From contig OY821786.1 of assembly GCA_963682175.1 (NCBI GenBank), positions 22,962,501 to 23,026,500 of the forward strand: a DNA stretch of 64,000 nt. The letters run 5' to 3'. Position numbers and translations under genes: made by a program. The notes beneath the pieces were generated by a model that made no database searches, had not been told where the DNA came from, and was given only the letters and a program-made list of their open reading frames with translations. Below are positions 24,249 to 36,326 of this stretch, in pieces. Origin of the DNA: Triglochin maritima (Eukaryota > Streptophyta > Magnoliopsida > Alismatales > Juncaginaceae). Positions within the stretch are counted from its first letter, which is position 1. Each line of letters opens with the position of its first letter.

Positions 24249-24262
24249 ACCCCCCTTAAAGA
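24249..24262 (-). promoter_or_regulatory. Polypurine tract of element H
   Basis: The minus strand reads TTTAAGGGGGGTAG, preceded by CGAGGACGAAATTTC. This is the same arrangement as in element G, which links the two families. Confidence 0.85.
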
Positions 24263-27200
24263 AATTTCGTCCTCGAAATTTGCTATCCCTAACTCTCAAC
24301 CAAAAACTTGGGATACAAATCCTCACATCAACCCCACACTCAAACAACGGTAACAAAAGTTACAAGATGAAGAAATACATGTGCCATAACAGCCAAAGAT
24401 TCTGAGAACAAATCATGAACCAATCACATGAAATCTAGCAAGTAATAATGTATGAACCTATGATACATTGACAATCATAAAATTTATAGCAACTAATATA
24501 TACATACATATGCGACATCTTGACAGTAATCATCCATGAGGATCATACAATTTCCAGCAACCAATTAATACATGCATATGTGACGTCTTAGCAGCAACAA
24601 AACGTGAATAACATAAGGTATTTAACGACAACCTAATCATGAGATCGTATAGTCCCAGCAACTAAATAATAGACATCATACATGTCATGCATCAAGACCG
24701 CAATTAAATGAAGAAGGAATAACAATCTCTCTATAGATAATATACGTGCACATGATGTATTTAGGCAGCAATTAAATCATGGAAATAATTACAAGATCTT
24801 AATAGACAATACTCATGCACGAGATATATCTAGGCAACCATTAAATCGTGTCATAATAACAAGATCTCCATGGATTTCTATATTTACATGTACATGAGTT
24901 ATGAGGACAACAAATTAACTGCGTAAATAAAATTTCGATGATTAAATATATATGTGCATGATGTAACTAGGCAACAACTAAATCATGAAATCGTAGTCAT
25001 ATCATCACGACATGAACTTACTTGCATGCACTTACACCATCATACCCATAACAGTAACATGAACAATTATAATAAATTTGGTAAAGCACATGCTATAGTA
25101 ATCATGGATCATGGAAACGAATAAGCAACCAGTAGGAGATATGGGTCCTGATGAGATGATTATACAACATTCACTTCAATTTATAGTAATGAATTCATGG
25201 GTTTTGAATTTATTCAAGCACGAATCTAATTATAATTAGGAGAAATATGAGACTATAACGTGATTGATTCCAGGGCTCATCATGCAAGACATCGAGGCTG
25301 TAAACTCAACCTCTACTCGCATATAAACACCTGAAATTTGCATTAGTTGCACTATATATTAAACATACTAAGATTGAGACTATATGAATAATATAAGATC
25401 CCACGATGCAATCATCACAATACAGGGGATAGGCATGCATGCACGAATGGATGGTAAGTTACTTTTGATTTCAACATTTCCGGGCATAGCATCATGGACA
25501 TTGTAGAATCAAAACTATTTGGTTAACCTTTTCACATAGTGCAATTTCTTGTTTCCAACAACTATGTCATGCATACCAATATAACTTCCTAACAGCAATC
25601 TAAACATGAAATGAGTAATGGAATGTGTAAAAGGCATCGTAGTAAAATTCTACAAGCATTCGATAGCATGAGTCATAAATTTCAGGACATATATGCGTTA
25701 CAATCATGCAAATCAGACCATGATCAGAGATTATATCGACATAAAACCACATAAGTATCAGTAATACAACATGGTGAACATGCACATGAGATCAGGAGTC
25801 TACGTATATCCATAAATAATATACATGCATGCATTCGGATTCACACATTATGTTAAGTCATGGAATGAGTTGCATATGTCATGGATGAGTACATATTTTA
25901 TTCTCAAAGAAAGCATAACGATAACATCAGAGAAGGTATACCAAATCAGATCATGAAGGTGGTATGCTTACTACTGGAATGAAATCAACTCAAATAACAA
26001 GTCACCACAAACAACCCTATAATCCAACTGATTGCACCAATCATAATTTTAGAATGTACATGCATTAGAAGATAGCGATCCAGAAAATGGCCCGAGATCA
26101 TATGAACATGAATTAATATATGAATATATCAGCGATCTAAAATGGAAAGCATATATCTAGAAATCAGAAGTCGGAGCATATTCATGATCGATATAAATCT
26201 ACATGCATAAGGATTTGCACAAAACTAGACGGCATAGGATGAATAGCATAACTCATAAATTCTGATATAGTATTCATGTGAGAGCATAACAAGTCATAGC
26301 AGAGAAGATTTATGGAAGTCAGATCATACACGTAAACTGAACATGGTGGGGTTAAAATCAGACTTGAGAAACTCATAGCAAGTTAGAGTCAATACATGCA
26401 TTTATACCAATGGCATCAACATTTAAATTAAAATTTATAACTTATGCTCAGATGTTGTAAAGAATATATCTCAGAGGGATTACAAATCCGAGCATATTCA
26501 TTGATTAGTCATGACTGGGATAAAATCACACATTTAATTCATCTTAACATTCCAATCAATAAATGCAGCATTCCTTCAACATAAAATCAGATCACCATAG
26601 AAACTAGATTTGAAATTAATAACATGTCATGACGCCTGAACCAAATCAAAAATAACATGTGATTATGACATCTAACATCAGTAAGCATATCATGCAAGAA
26701 AATCCGGACTTGATCACAATATCATGCATGAACATAACATCTAAAAGATCACAAGATTCTATACCACAAGGTTATTAACACATCACTCAACATGAAAGCA
26801 AAACCCCTTCCCCAACTAGCTCTCCACAATCGAGCCCACTTCCTCTGGTTTCTCCAGCAAACCACCAAGGAAGACTGAGGCCCAAGTCATAGTAGAAATG
26901 GAGGCGCTTAGCCACCTCTGCAATTCGGATGGTGCACCACAGTCCACACAATCGGTGGGTCTCCACTAGTGCATACCAAACCTCAGATTGGAAAACGCAA
27001 TGGTGCTGGACCAAACTTTGTCCAACACGCACTCTACCTCCTCTTAAACTAAAGGCGTAGAAGCATACCTGAAACTGATGGAGAAGGATCCCAGAGTTGC
27101 TGGAATTCAGCTACAGCCGCCTCCCGTGCTTGCTAGCTAGTCATCTCTTGCACTTGCACTTCTTGCTTGTTTGACCGGTGGGGCGTGTTGGAGATCTCAG

Positions 27201-27423
27201 CACCAAAACGTAGGAGGAGGTGAGGGAACTGATAAAGACAGATAGGGTTGGGTGGTTCGGTCTCCAAGCACACGAGGTAATCCACAAGAAGCAATTTAAC
27301 TAATGCAAACATGATCTATCATTATCAGAAAGAAATTCTAAAAGATAAGAAATTACCGACAGGGTTTGGGCAAGATGCCCCACTGGAGAGTATTTAGATT
27401 CTGTACACTTTAGAGACCGACCT

Positions 27424-27435
27424 GCTCTGATACCA
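27424..27435 (-). promoter_or_regulatory. Primer binding site of element H (tRNA-iMet)
   Basis: The minus strand reads TGGTATCAGAGC, three bases inside the LTR end at 27439. Confidence 0.9.
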
Positions 27436-27438
27436 AGT

Positions 27439-28646
27439 TGTAACGCCCCCGATCACGCGGGTACGCACACTGGGAAAGGAAACTAGTGTCGCGATCAGAG
27501 ACCTCCGCGACGACCGAAGGGGTTACAAAAGACGGACCAAATCAACTCGACAAAAGTGAAAAAGATCATCCACAAATGGACTGACATAAACATAATATGA
27601 ATAATAGAATGATCATAACAAATAAGAGTCTTATTACATCATATCGAGTTTCAAAGGAAATACAATGACATAAGCGGAAGCAAAAGATAACTGAAGAATA
27701 TGGTCGACGCGTCCCTCGTGTACAGAATCTTCGGAACTCGTCCAGTTTGCCCTGTGGAACCTAAGTACCTGCAAGCACCGCATTTAACAATGCGTGAGTT
27801 TTCAATTAAGAAAATCCAGTATGCCCCCGCCAATGCAATAAATGAAAGATGGCATGAAATGCAAATATGGCAGGTCTCAGAAACAGAACAGAACAGAACA
27901 GAACAGAAAGCATCAAATGCAACAGAAGGCTACGACTACACCAGTCGTGTCGGTCGGGCGCACCCGAATCGTTCCTCCATAGGAACCAGAACACCAGTCT
28001 CGCTGGTCAGAGGTGGTCACTCGTCAGTGACCCACCGCTCGGCACAAAGCGGTGCGCCGGATAAGCGTCCCAATCCACGGAAATAAACCTACATGGTGTC
28101 ATCGCGAACTTGGGAACACCTACCCTGAGACAGAATGGCAGTGCACATGCCCAGGACTTATCTTAGGCCTGGCCCCCTACAGGGGTCTTAACCGAGTGGC
28201 CTCTGAAGCTAGAGGACCCACCCGTGGCCCGTCGGCCCAGAAAACAGAACGTGCCCAGAATTACTCCATCAGATTAGATGCAATGCAACTACTCTATAGT
28301 CTAGTGCAACTAAATTATTCAGAAATGAGTCCAAAGGAGAACATGCAATATCTCCCTCAAGCTCTAAGCAAAACAGAATATTAATTCAGCAAAATCACAC
28401 CAAGATCAACAACAAGACTCATGGTTGTTTCCTAAATTCAACCATCACACAAATCCGGAAATAAAGGCATGTCATAAGCATCCATAATATATACAGCCAA
28501 CAAAATAAAGCATACAAGTTTGAATCCAGCAATTATTTAACATGACATCATGATACATCCTTGAAGTAGACAAATCAGGAAAATAGGCCATGTAACCAGC
28601 CACAAGGTAAGCAACATTATTCGTCAACCTTATAGTACATGATTTA
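27439..28646 (-). repeat. 5' LTR of element H, truncated
   Basis: The 1208 bp match 21467-22679 almost base for base. The match stops at CATGATTTA, where LTR sequence of F begins. The missing 1.57 kb is the U3 side, so H has lost its own promoter end. Confidence 0.88.
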
Positions 28647-28730
28647 AACATAAAAGTCATGACGTAGCATTGTTTAGGTGAAAGATAATTGATATAAGAT
28701 ACAAATATAAGCATGAAATGGTGTGAATCA
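28647..28730 (-). repeat. 5' LTR remnant of element F
   Basis: The 84 bp match the first bases (read on minus) of the A and N LTRs: ACGTAGCATTGTTTAGG, TATAAGATACAAATATAAGC and the terminal GTGTGAATCA. The TSD atatg follows. This remnant makes the outer boundary of F certain. Confidence 0.85.
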
Positions 28731-29810
28731 ATATGCTACTAATCAAATACCCCCACACTTACCTTTTGCTTGTCCCGAGTAAAACAAAGAAAGAGAAAAA
28801 AAATGAAAGAATGGAAACACATACGAAAAATAGGCAAATCTTAACTCACTTTCATTGGAATCATGATTGCACTTAGCACGTGCAACAAGTCGTTAAACTT
28901 CATTGTCGCCAAGGAGGATGAGTGGTGTCTCCTGAGGGTTTTCAACGGATATACCTACAAAATACGAACATTGATGCATTATTCATCCTAGCAACATGAC
29001 TCGCCGGACTAACTTTTGTCGATCATTGGACACGATAATCCTATGGACCGACTCTATATATGTATCTAGTCCACACACCTAGCCTAGTGAACTATCCGTT
29101 CAAGTTAGTTAAGTACCTAAGTGAAGGACATGAGCAACCATAACATCCTCAAGTGATACAACGTGTAAACTCCGTAAAGGTTCTTATTTGTATCTATTTT
29201 TGTTTTTTTTGTTTCATCTTTTTTTTACGCGTTTGTGTTTATGTCTCCCAGGGTCACATTTTGTGCATCATTGCCTATGAGGACTTACACTATCACGTAC
29301 ACCTTCTCCCAAATCTCCATATAGGGCAATCCCTACCACCCGTGTAAGGGGAGTTTGGTCGGTGCATCCCAAGTCAGATAACTCGAAAGAAATGAAAAGT
29401 TTAATGTAATAGGCAAGCAAATGAAGACATGTCAACCAAGGATCATGGTATAACATATATATCAATGTAAATTGCAGCACACTATCATGACCCTAACAAT
29501 GCAAACAAAAGAAAATAGAGAGAAAAGACTCGACTATATACACACGCAAAACAACCATCACACTTACTTCATGCATTGTTCTCAATAAATGTGTGTATGA
29601 TACTACATGGATGCATGAAAAAGAAAAGATCTCACCAACGTGAAGCGTAAAAGGAAGTTCATGGTTATGTGGATGGACATATACCCGAATTCCCGAAAAC
29701 CTGTGAGATACTCATGAAGGGAGACAACTACGTGAAACAAATGGGCCCGAATACACTAGGGTTGGGGGGAACAAGAACCAATGCTCACTTGTGGAGTCTC
29801 TTGTTCTTTT
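28731..29810 (-). other. Element E: last LTR bases, PPT and 3' non-coding region
   Basis: 28736-28745 completes the 3' LTR of E. The minus-strand purine tract TAAGTGTGGGGGTATT (28746-28761) comes next. The region upstream matches the 3' non-coding regions of I (44995-48017) and N (56128-57753) in blocks such as CTCCTGAGGGTTTTC and the CACGGGTGGTAGGGATTGCC stretch near 29330. No gene is seen in it. Confidence 0.75.
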
Positions 29811-29879
29811 TTTTTGATAAACAAGATATATACATCAACAAAGATATTCTCATAATCATTTGGTCAAGGAATATCGAAT

Positions 29880-30699
29880 GAGAAGAGTGGGTCATGTGGA
29901 CCAGAGATTTGCCGTGATGAGCCTACTTCTTTGGTACTCTAAGGTATAATGAGGTGTGAAAGGTCAAAATTGAAAGATTCGAACTCCTAATGATATTGGT
30001 TGAATTTAGGCAACATGAATGATTGGAGTTGCGTTGCCTCACTGAGGTTAGTTGCTCGTCGAACAAAACCCTTCAACCAATAGGCAGGTGCATCAGAATG
30101 AGTTCCTTAGGCTCATTCGCATGATGTGATATACCTATCTTACTCTGTATGGGGCTTCTCCCCAAGTCGTCCAGCAAGGACCACCGAACCTCTTTTATAT
30201 TATTAATCATAAGCTCGATCGCAGGAGGGTCTTTGTTGGTGGCCACCAAACAGGGGTTAAGGACACCTTCTGGTATGGGCATATGATGAGGTGTGTCCCC
30301 CACACTAACAGTCTCAACTAAATCATCCAACAAACACTCGCTTTGTGTATTCATGTTTGATGCCAACTCACTATGTTGCACTGCAAAGATAGGCAATGAG
30401 TTTTCTCTAGGCACACAGACATTCTCAATGGGTTGCGTTGGTGTTAAGGGTGTTTGTTGATTTTGCGGTGATTTCTCTAATTGGTGGATGAGGTTGAGAT
30501 TTAAAGGTTGGTCCAAGGGCTCATGTTGCCTACCAAAGTTGAACACATGAAACTCGACACTCATGTTATCGAATGAGAGATTCCTGAGACCATTTTTGCT
30601 ATTAATTAAGGTGTTCGAGGTTGCTAGAAATGGTCTACCCAAAATCAAAATTTTTGTAAGAGTGGATGTTTGCAACAGGGTTGGTATCCATGATGACAA
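29880..30699 (-). pseudogene. Element E, protease C-terminus, spacer and tail
   Basis: The frame 30699-30073 holds ILGRPFLATSNTLINSKNG, then a Gln/Pro-rich spacer with QPIENVCVPRENSL, close to element A at 250-870. Downstream the tail phrase L-P-I-G, a stop, R-V-L-F-D-E-Q marks the shared C-terminus. No RT follows before the 3' non-coding region. Confidence 0.7.
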
Positions 30700-31195
30700 A
30701 ATCTATTGGAAATATAAATTCTCCAACTTTGATGAGCACATCCTTAATAATCCCATTTGGGACACGAATGGATTTATCCGCTTGTTAGAGGGTGATCTTG
30801 TTTGGTTTCAATTCACCCAAGTTCAACTTTTTATAAATAGAATATGGGAGGAGGTTGACCACTGATCCTTAATCAAGCAATATGTTACTCATGCTAGTGT
30901 CCCTCATCATACATTGAATAATAGGACACCCGGGGTCCTAGTACTTTGTGTATGTGGGATTGGATAAAAGTGAGCTCACACTCACAACTAAGAATGAGTC
31001 CTTAGGAACATTGGTCTTTCTCTTTGTTCTGCAAAGATCTTTCAACACTTTGGCATATTGAGATATTTGTTGGATCACATGCAATAAGGGTATGTTAACC
31101 TTCACTTGTTTGAAAACCTATAATATCTTATCCATTGTGTCACTCCGCTTTTCGGTTAACCTACTAGGATAGGGAGCATTTTGCAGGTATGTTTT
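30700..31195 (-). pseudogene. Element E, degenerate protease N-terminal region
   Basis: The sequence aligns with 870-1380 of element A, including the PNIP-like and T-K-R-K-T-N-V-P-K-x block and the position of the active-site D-L-G, but stops and frame changes leave no usable frame. It is recognised only by comparison with element A. Confidence 0.5.
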
Positions 31196-32008
31196 CTACG
31201 GTGCTTGAGAAGGAGGCATTGGTGTATTACCCTCACCCTCATCCTCTTTCTCACCATCATTCCCACCGAGGGGCCGCACAGATGGTGGTGGTGGCAAGGA
31301 AATGTGATTGTTGACCTGCTTTCCATTCCTTAAGTCTACAATGGCATTGACATGGTGAACAAATTCCTCAACATGGTTCACTTTCCTCCCCCAAAGGTAC
31401 CGAACTCTCATTTGCATGTGTGGTTGCCGGTACATGCGAGGATTGACCTCAGGCTAGCTAGGAAACGTCCCTGGTTCTCTTACATGTATAGATTGGGCTA
31501 ATTGGCCCACCTGAATCTCAAGAGATTTCAGGGATTGCTTAGTGGAAGCTAGATCTTGTTGAGAGGTCGTTAAGGCTTGACCCTGGTTAGATATGAAATT
31601 TTTGATCATGTTCTCAAGTAACCCAAACCCGACTTCATTATTGTTTACACAGGGGAATCTTGGTTGGCCAACAATTTGGACCTGGGTAGGATGTGTGTGA
31701 GATGGATGCATGGATGAGGAATGCATGTTGTGTTTGTAAGATTGTGGTTGGGGGTGTGAATAGTTAGAAGGACCACCTTGGCCATTATTTTGGCTCCAAG
31801 AGAAGTTTGGGTGGTTCCTCCAACCCCGGTTATATGATGAAGAATATGCGTCATTTCTGGGGCGGTATTTAATGGCATTGACCTGCTTCATTTCTGGAGC
31901 CATGTAAACACACTCCTCTCTCACATGACCAACCATACCACACCTATGACATAAAAATGTACTACATGCAGAGGTAACGAGGAAGTTGGGGGTGTGTAGT
32001 GTGTGCAC
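31196..32008 (-). pseudogene. Element E gag: zinc knuckle and linker
   Basis: The frame 32008-31454 carries a complete CX2CX4HX4C knuckle, CHRCGMVGHVREECVYMAPE, then an Asn/Pro/Ser-rich part and QVGQLAQSIHVREPG. The frame 31435-31196 is the linker with VDLRNGKQVNNHI. The capsid domain expected upstream is absent because LTR sequence starts at about 31987. The first codons of the frame are therefore LTR-derived. Confidence 0.75.
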
Positions 32009-33242
32009 ATATGAGGTGAAAGAAGTGATGAATGATGCATGAAAGCATGTATGTGTATGTGTGTGTCTTCACGCATAGAAAATGTCTAAAAATTTGGCAA
32101 GATCTATCAATCCATTCGTACAACATATTAACAATGACTACTTGATTATCATAAGATGAGGCTCAGCATGAGAAGTGTCTAAAATTATGGAAAAACTCAA
32201 CAAAAATAGGAACTTATGTGAAGAACAAAGCTATGCATGAGAGGTGTCTGAATTTCTTGCCAAACACATCAAACAAAGTTTCTTCAATCAATAAAGCGAG
32301 TAAACGGTAATACAAACACACGACTAACATGTAGGATATTCAACAGATAATTTCAGTCAATAAACCCGATGAACATACAAACATTAAAGATTCGTCAAAC
32401 ATCAAAACATAAATGTGCATTATCGCCACTCCTCCAAAGGGGGATGGAGCTACTTACTACTCATCACGCTAATATGTATATTAAAAAGAGAACATTCTCA
32501 ATAATTCTACTAAGATTAATATAACAAAATTATGCTAAGCAAGCAAGTATTAAAAGAGGCAACAAGGAACTAACAATGATTTCTTTTATTTATGACTCAC
32601 ATTACAAGTTGCATATCTCTTCTTGAGTTTTCCTCCAAGGCTTTACTCTAAGTAGAGGGAATTACCACCAATCAGGGAGTAGATTACAAAGGAGGAAGAT
32701 TAGTTCTATTTATAGACATGAAAAATGTAACTAGGGACAATCCCCTGATGTGGGAATAATGACACTTCTACAAATGGATAAACATAACATAATACACAAC
32801 CACGAGAAGGTAGGTTGGAGCTTGAGCATATTGGACCGCCAATTCGCGGTCACTTTTTCTCTGATGTGGTTCGATTTTGGATATCTTGTTTAGTACTTCA
32901 ATTCTTCACTTGGGGTACTCTCTGATAAGTAATTGGAGTCTCAACCTGAATCTAATTGCCAAAATACTCCTCATTATGGTGTGGAGTTTCTTGGTTTGCT
33001 ATCTTGTCCTTCTTGCTTACATCGAGGTCCTTCCCTCTTGTAGATGGATCATTGTGTATGACCGAGAGGTCCATTTTGCTTCTTTTAAGTCCTTTATTCT
33101 TACATTTTAGTCATTTTTCTCTTCCCTTCTCTTCTTTATTACCTAATACCTTACATATAACAACAAAAACTCGAGTAGCACACTATTAGGGTATAATTAA
33201 GGATATATAGCATGAATATGACGCATGATATACTAATAATCA
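31987..33242 (-). repeat. 5' LTR of element E, inner end deleted
   Basis: The sequence matches 15775-17505 after removing the duplication there. It ends TACTAATAATCA and is followed by accac. The inner 250 bp or so, with the LTR end and the PBS, is missing: gag meets the LTR directly near GGTGTGTAGTGTGTGCAC. A diverged palindrome GACCGCCAATTCGCGGTC is at 32834-32851 and a TATA-like box (minus) near 32700. Confidence 0.8.
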
Positions 33243-33247
33243 ACCAC

Positions 33248-33342
33248 AAAACCATGTTTTTCACACTACTATTAATGGAAGGTATTTCTTTATGAATAAA
33301 AGTTCCTTAAGTGTTTGGGCACCAAAAACCAAAATTGTTTGC
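33248..33342 (+). mobile_element. Element C, third piece: Ty1/copia gag
   Basis: After removing E, this continues the gag of C. It contains a frame with N-K-S-S-L-S-V-W-A-P-K-T-K-I-V, near-identical to 37190-37240 and 49525-49580. It stops at TTTGC, where the LTR of element I starts. Confidence 0.65.
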
Positions 33343-33904
33343 TGATTGACATCATATCATGCATATATTTGTGTCTTACATCCTTTATTTTTAGCCTAAG
33401 CAATGCTACGTAACGAGTTTTATGTTTATGTTTCAGCAATATACAAGTTTGAGAAGAAGAGATTAAAAAAGTACTTAAAAGTAAGGAAAATGACTACGTT
33501 GCAAGAGTTATGGACTAAGATGCAAGACAGAAGGACCCGGATATAAACCCAAAAGGACTAATTTGCAAAATCAAACACTCCACACCATCTTGAGGAGTAT
33601 TTTGCCAATTGGATTCGGGTCGCAACTCACACAACCGCTTAGGGTGTACTCCAGGAGAAGAAACAAAGCTACTGAGAAGTAATAAGAAATTAGGCCGGAT
33701 CCAAGAGATCCAGACCGCCAATTGGCGGTCCTTTTGGCTCCGGATCTGACATGTCTTCTATTAGATGTGTATTAAAGCATTTTATGCTATATTTGGTATG
33801 TGTTTAGTCCCATACCGGGGTATTGTCCCCGGTTACCTTTTTTATGGCTATAATGGAACTCTTCCTCTTCCTTTGTAATAGATCTCCTCCTTTGGTGGCC
33901 ATCC

Positions 33905-36326
33905 TTTTTTTGCAAAGCAAAAGGGAGGCATAGCCTCTAATGTATTGATGTATGTAATCATATACAACCTACAAAAATGTTATCTATTACAGCGCTCAAG
34001 TGATGCTCAGTACATAACTAGAATTTACCTATAACCAACATTTAACTCACCACCTTAGTGGTGTTTCAGCTAACCCCAACTACTCTCATACAATCTCAAC
34101 GCCTCAGAATCGTCTCTAAGTTCCTGAATCAGTGTACCCATCATACGTACCGCGTCCTTTATAAGAGTACCCATGTCCTAGGGTCACCTCTTCTCGTTCT
34201 CGAATATCCTCCTATTGCGCTCTTGCCAACACTCGTAGATGGTTGCTGCATGAGTAAGTCTCGTGGCAACTTGTTGCGGCTTTTACCATCGCTTCATTTG
34301 CAACCTCTTCACCTCCGCATCAAGAGTAAGGTTGATGCTAGTATCCAGCCGTAGTATCCCAAGATTTGTACCCAAACTTGTCGGGAGAAGTTGCATTCCC
34401 AGAATAGGTGTGCCATATCCTCATCTCGTTCCTCACATAATACACAAAGAGGGTCGTGGTTTGATCCCCTAGCTCGCATGAAAGCCTTAGTGACCAGCCG
34501 TCCTCGCATAGCTCTCCAAAACGTAAGTGCATGCTTTGGCATGTGATTTTATTGCCAAACCATGTTAGTCCAGCCCACTTTCCTTTGTCGAGGTACCACC
34601 CAACTCCATGCTTTCTTTGCTGAAAAAAAACTCTTTGCTCCCTCTCGAATAGGAGTGTCTCGCCCCCCGTGGATTTTAGTTTGCAAAATCCTAGGCCATA
34701 GTACAACCATCTCTAGAGACCTCGGCTCGGGGAGGATTGAAGCCCCCTCATGAATGAAATATGATACCATAGTATCTCTTGGCATCCCCATGTCGTACTG
34801 GAGTTGCTCTCCACCGGGCGAGGATAAGAATGGCTACCCACACCAAGGTTCTGTGAAAAACCGAATTTCTGTCCTGTCTCCCACTCGGTATTGGATTTTA
34901 TCCTTTGCCGTGTCTCAAACACCTAGAATGCCCCGCCACACCCAAGAGCACACAGACGGTGGCCAAGCTAACCAAATGTTATGGTTCTGCAAGTATTTCC
35001 TCCGCATACACCTAACCCAAAGTGAACTACCATCCTCGATGATCAACCAAAGGAGATAGATCAGCCCAACATCATTCTAGTCGTTGAGTCGATTCGGCCG
35101 CAAACCAGCCGCCTTCTTTTGTTTGTGAATGTCCTTCCATGCTACAACCACCCACTTTGTACGACCTCCCCAAATGAAGTGGGTCATGATGCTCTCCACC
35201 TCGTTTAAGACTTTCCTCGGGATAAGGAAGGCTGAAGTCCAATAGATACTCATGGACACGAGAACACTCTTGACTAACTCCACACAACCTGCCATCGATA
35301 GAAAGCTTCTCTTCCATGTGCTTAGTTATTGTTGAATCTTACTAAGTAATCCCGTGCAATGATGTCTCCCCAACCTTGAGGAGAAGAGAGGAAGGCCTAA
35401 ATAGGTAACCGGAAAATCAGCCCTCTCCATGCCAACGTGCGAGCATATCCATGTACCCTCATTTGCTTCTCCTCCCATCAAAACTTGACTCTTTGCTACG
35501 TTCAGCTGCACCTCGGAGGTGGCTGAGAATTCAATATGGATAGGCTTAATCACTCTTGTATTTGCTTTTGTTGACGTAGCAAAGACCATCACATCATCCG
35601 CAAATAGGAGGTGGGAGACTTTTACATCCCCACACCTTGCTGGTTTGAGAGTGTCCTCTCAACCTCCCTTCTGAACATGGCACTTAACACCTCCATACAA
35701 AGAACAAAGAGGTAGGGGGCTAATGGATCCCCTTGCCACAGCCAATTCGTGGCTTGCCACAAAGGGTTTAGAGTTCTCACCATGAGCCATCATGAGTTTA
35801 CACCAATGGTCGGGTTGGCCCACCCTCTTGAGTACCTCCTCTAGGAATTGCCAAGAGATAGAATCATATGCTTTCCTAAGGTCGAGCTTCAAACACATTC
35901 TTCTTCATCCTCCTCCCAAGTGCATATTGTGGCATATCTCGTGGGCTAGCAAGATGTTGTTGATGATTCTCCTTCCACTCACAAATGCACTTTGCATTTC
36001 CCCCACCAATTTAGGAAGTAGTACCTTCAATCGATTTTTCAAAATCTTTGACAAGAAACTATATACCATATTGCAAAGGGAAATGGGTCGGTAATCATCA
36101 ACCAAAGCTGGAGTCCTCTTCTTAGGAATAAGAGTGATGGAAGTGTCGTTAACTTGCTTTAGGAGTTTCCCACTTCTCATGAAGGAGTTGACAACTTTGA
36201 AAAGGTCTTTCTTCACACACTCCCACGTGTCCTTTAAAAGGAATCCATCTGGGCCCGGTGCCTTGTCCACGTTCGAGTGTTTCACCACTTGCTCTAGTTC
36301 CTTTATATCTAGTGGTTGAATCCTTT
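33905..36326 (-). mobile_element. LINE J: 5'-truncated L1-type retrotransposon
   Basis: A non-LTR element of 2422 bp flanked by the 10-bp duplication GTGGCCATCC (33895-33904 and 36327-36336), with a short A-tail (seen as T7 at 33905). It contains RT and zf-RVT remnants and ends in a 0.4-kb 3' region. 5' truncation, variable TSD and poly(A) are standard L1 features. Confidence 0.9.
34309..36290 (-). pseudogene. LINE J reverse transcriptase (ORF2) remnant
   Basis: Broken frames give the L1 RT in order: DKAPGPDGFLLKDTW and DYRPISLCNMVYSFLSKIL (36288-35905), LKLDLRKAYDSISWQFLEEV (35898-35659), the catalytic F-A-D-D before MVFATSTKANTRV (about 35592), NVAKSQVLMGG, VTYLGLPLFSSRLGRHH (35500-35330), FLIPRKVLNEVESI (about 35230), and a zinc-binding end CVLCEERDEDMAHLFWEC (34540-34310). 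Endonuclease and ORF1 are absent. Confidence 0.88.

Larger units (their letters stand above)
24245..27438 (-). other. Element H internal region, non-coding
   Basis: No frame above about 80 codons carries a recognisable domain. Most is AT-rich with frequent CATGCAT-like words. The PPT on the minus strand (CTTTAAGGGGGG) lies near 24249-24260. At 26780-27260 the sequence resembles, in layout, the GC-rich transcribed part of the LTR (23460-23860), possibly an old internal LTR-derived copy. Confidence 0.6.
21467..28646 (-). mobile_element. Element H: large coding-free LTR element (LARD-like), 5' LTR truncated
   Basis: The minus-strand order is 5' LTR (28646-27439, inner part only), tRNA-iMet PBS (27435-27424), 3.2-kb internal region without coding frames, PPT (about 24262-24247), full 3' LTR (24244-21467, 2778 bp). 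LTR overlap regions differ by about three substitutions and one 5-bp gap in an ACAGA run, so insertion is young. The PPT phrase matches chromovirus gypsy elements. LARD-like here means large LTRs with a non-coding interior. Confidence 0.85.
17506..28730 (-). mobile_element. Element F: gag-only Athila-like element (N family), damaged
   Basis: The ends are TGTCTAATCG at 17506 and GTGTGAATCA at 28730 with the duplication atatg on both sides (17501-17505 and 28731-28735). The content from left to right is: 3' LTR split by G, the C-terminal two thirds of a gag-only ORF (minus), element H, and 84 bp of the 5' LTR. A deletion between H and this LTR remnant removed the gag N-terminus, leader and PBS. 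A second deletion removed the U3 part of the 3' LTR and the 3' non-coding region. Confidence 0.85.
15518..33242 (-). mobile_element. Element E: Athila-like gag-PR element with nested F, G and H
   Basis: The ends are TGTTAAACG at 15518 and AATAATCA at 33242, flanked by the perfect 5-bp duplication accac (15513-15517 and 33243-33247). Without nested DNA it has about 6.5 kb: 3' LTR, 3' non-coding region, PR/tail, gag, then a 5' LTR whose inner part is lost together with the PBS and the gag N-terminus. No RT or INT is seen. The host sequence on both sides is element C gag. Confidence 0.9.

Noticed and set aside
34562..35059. Plus-strand frames of 63 and 101 codons
   Set aside because: Shadows of the LINE J RT/zinc region on the opposite strand.
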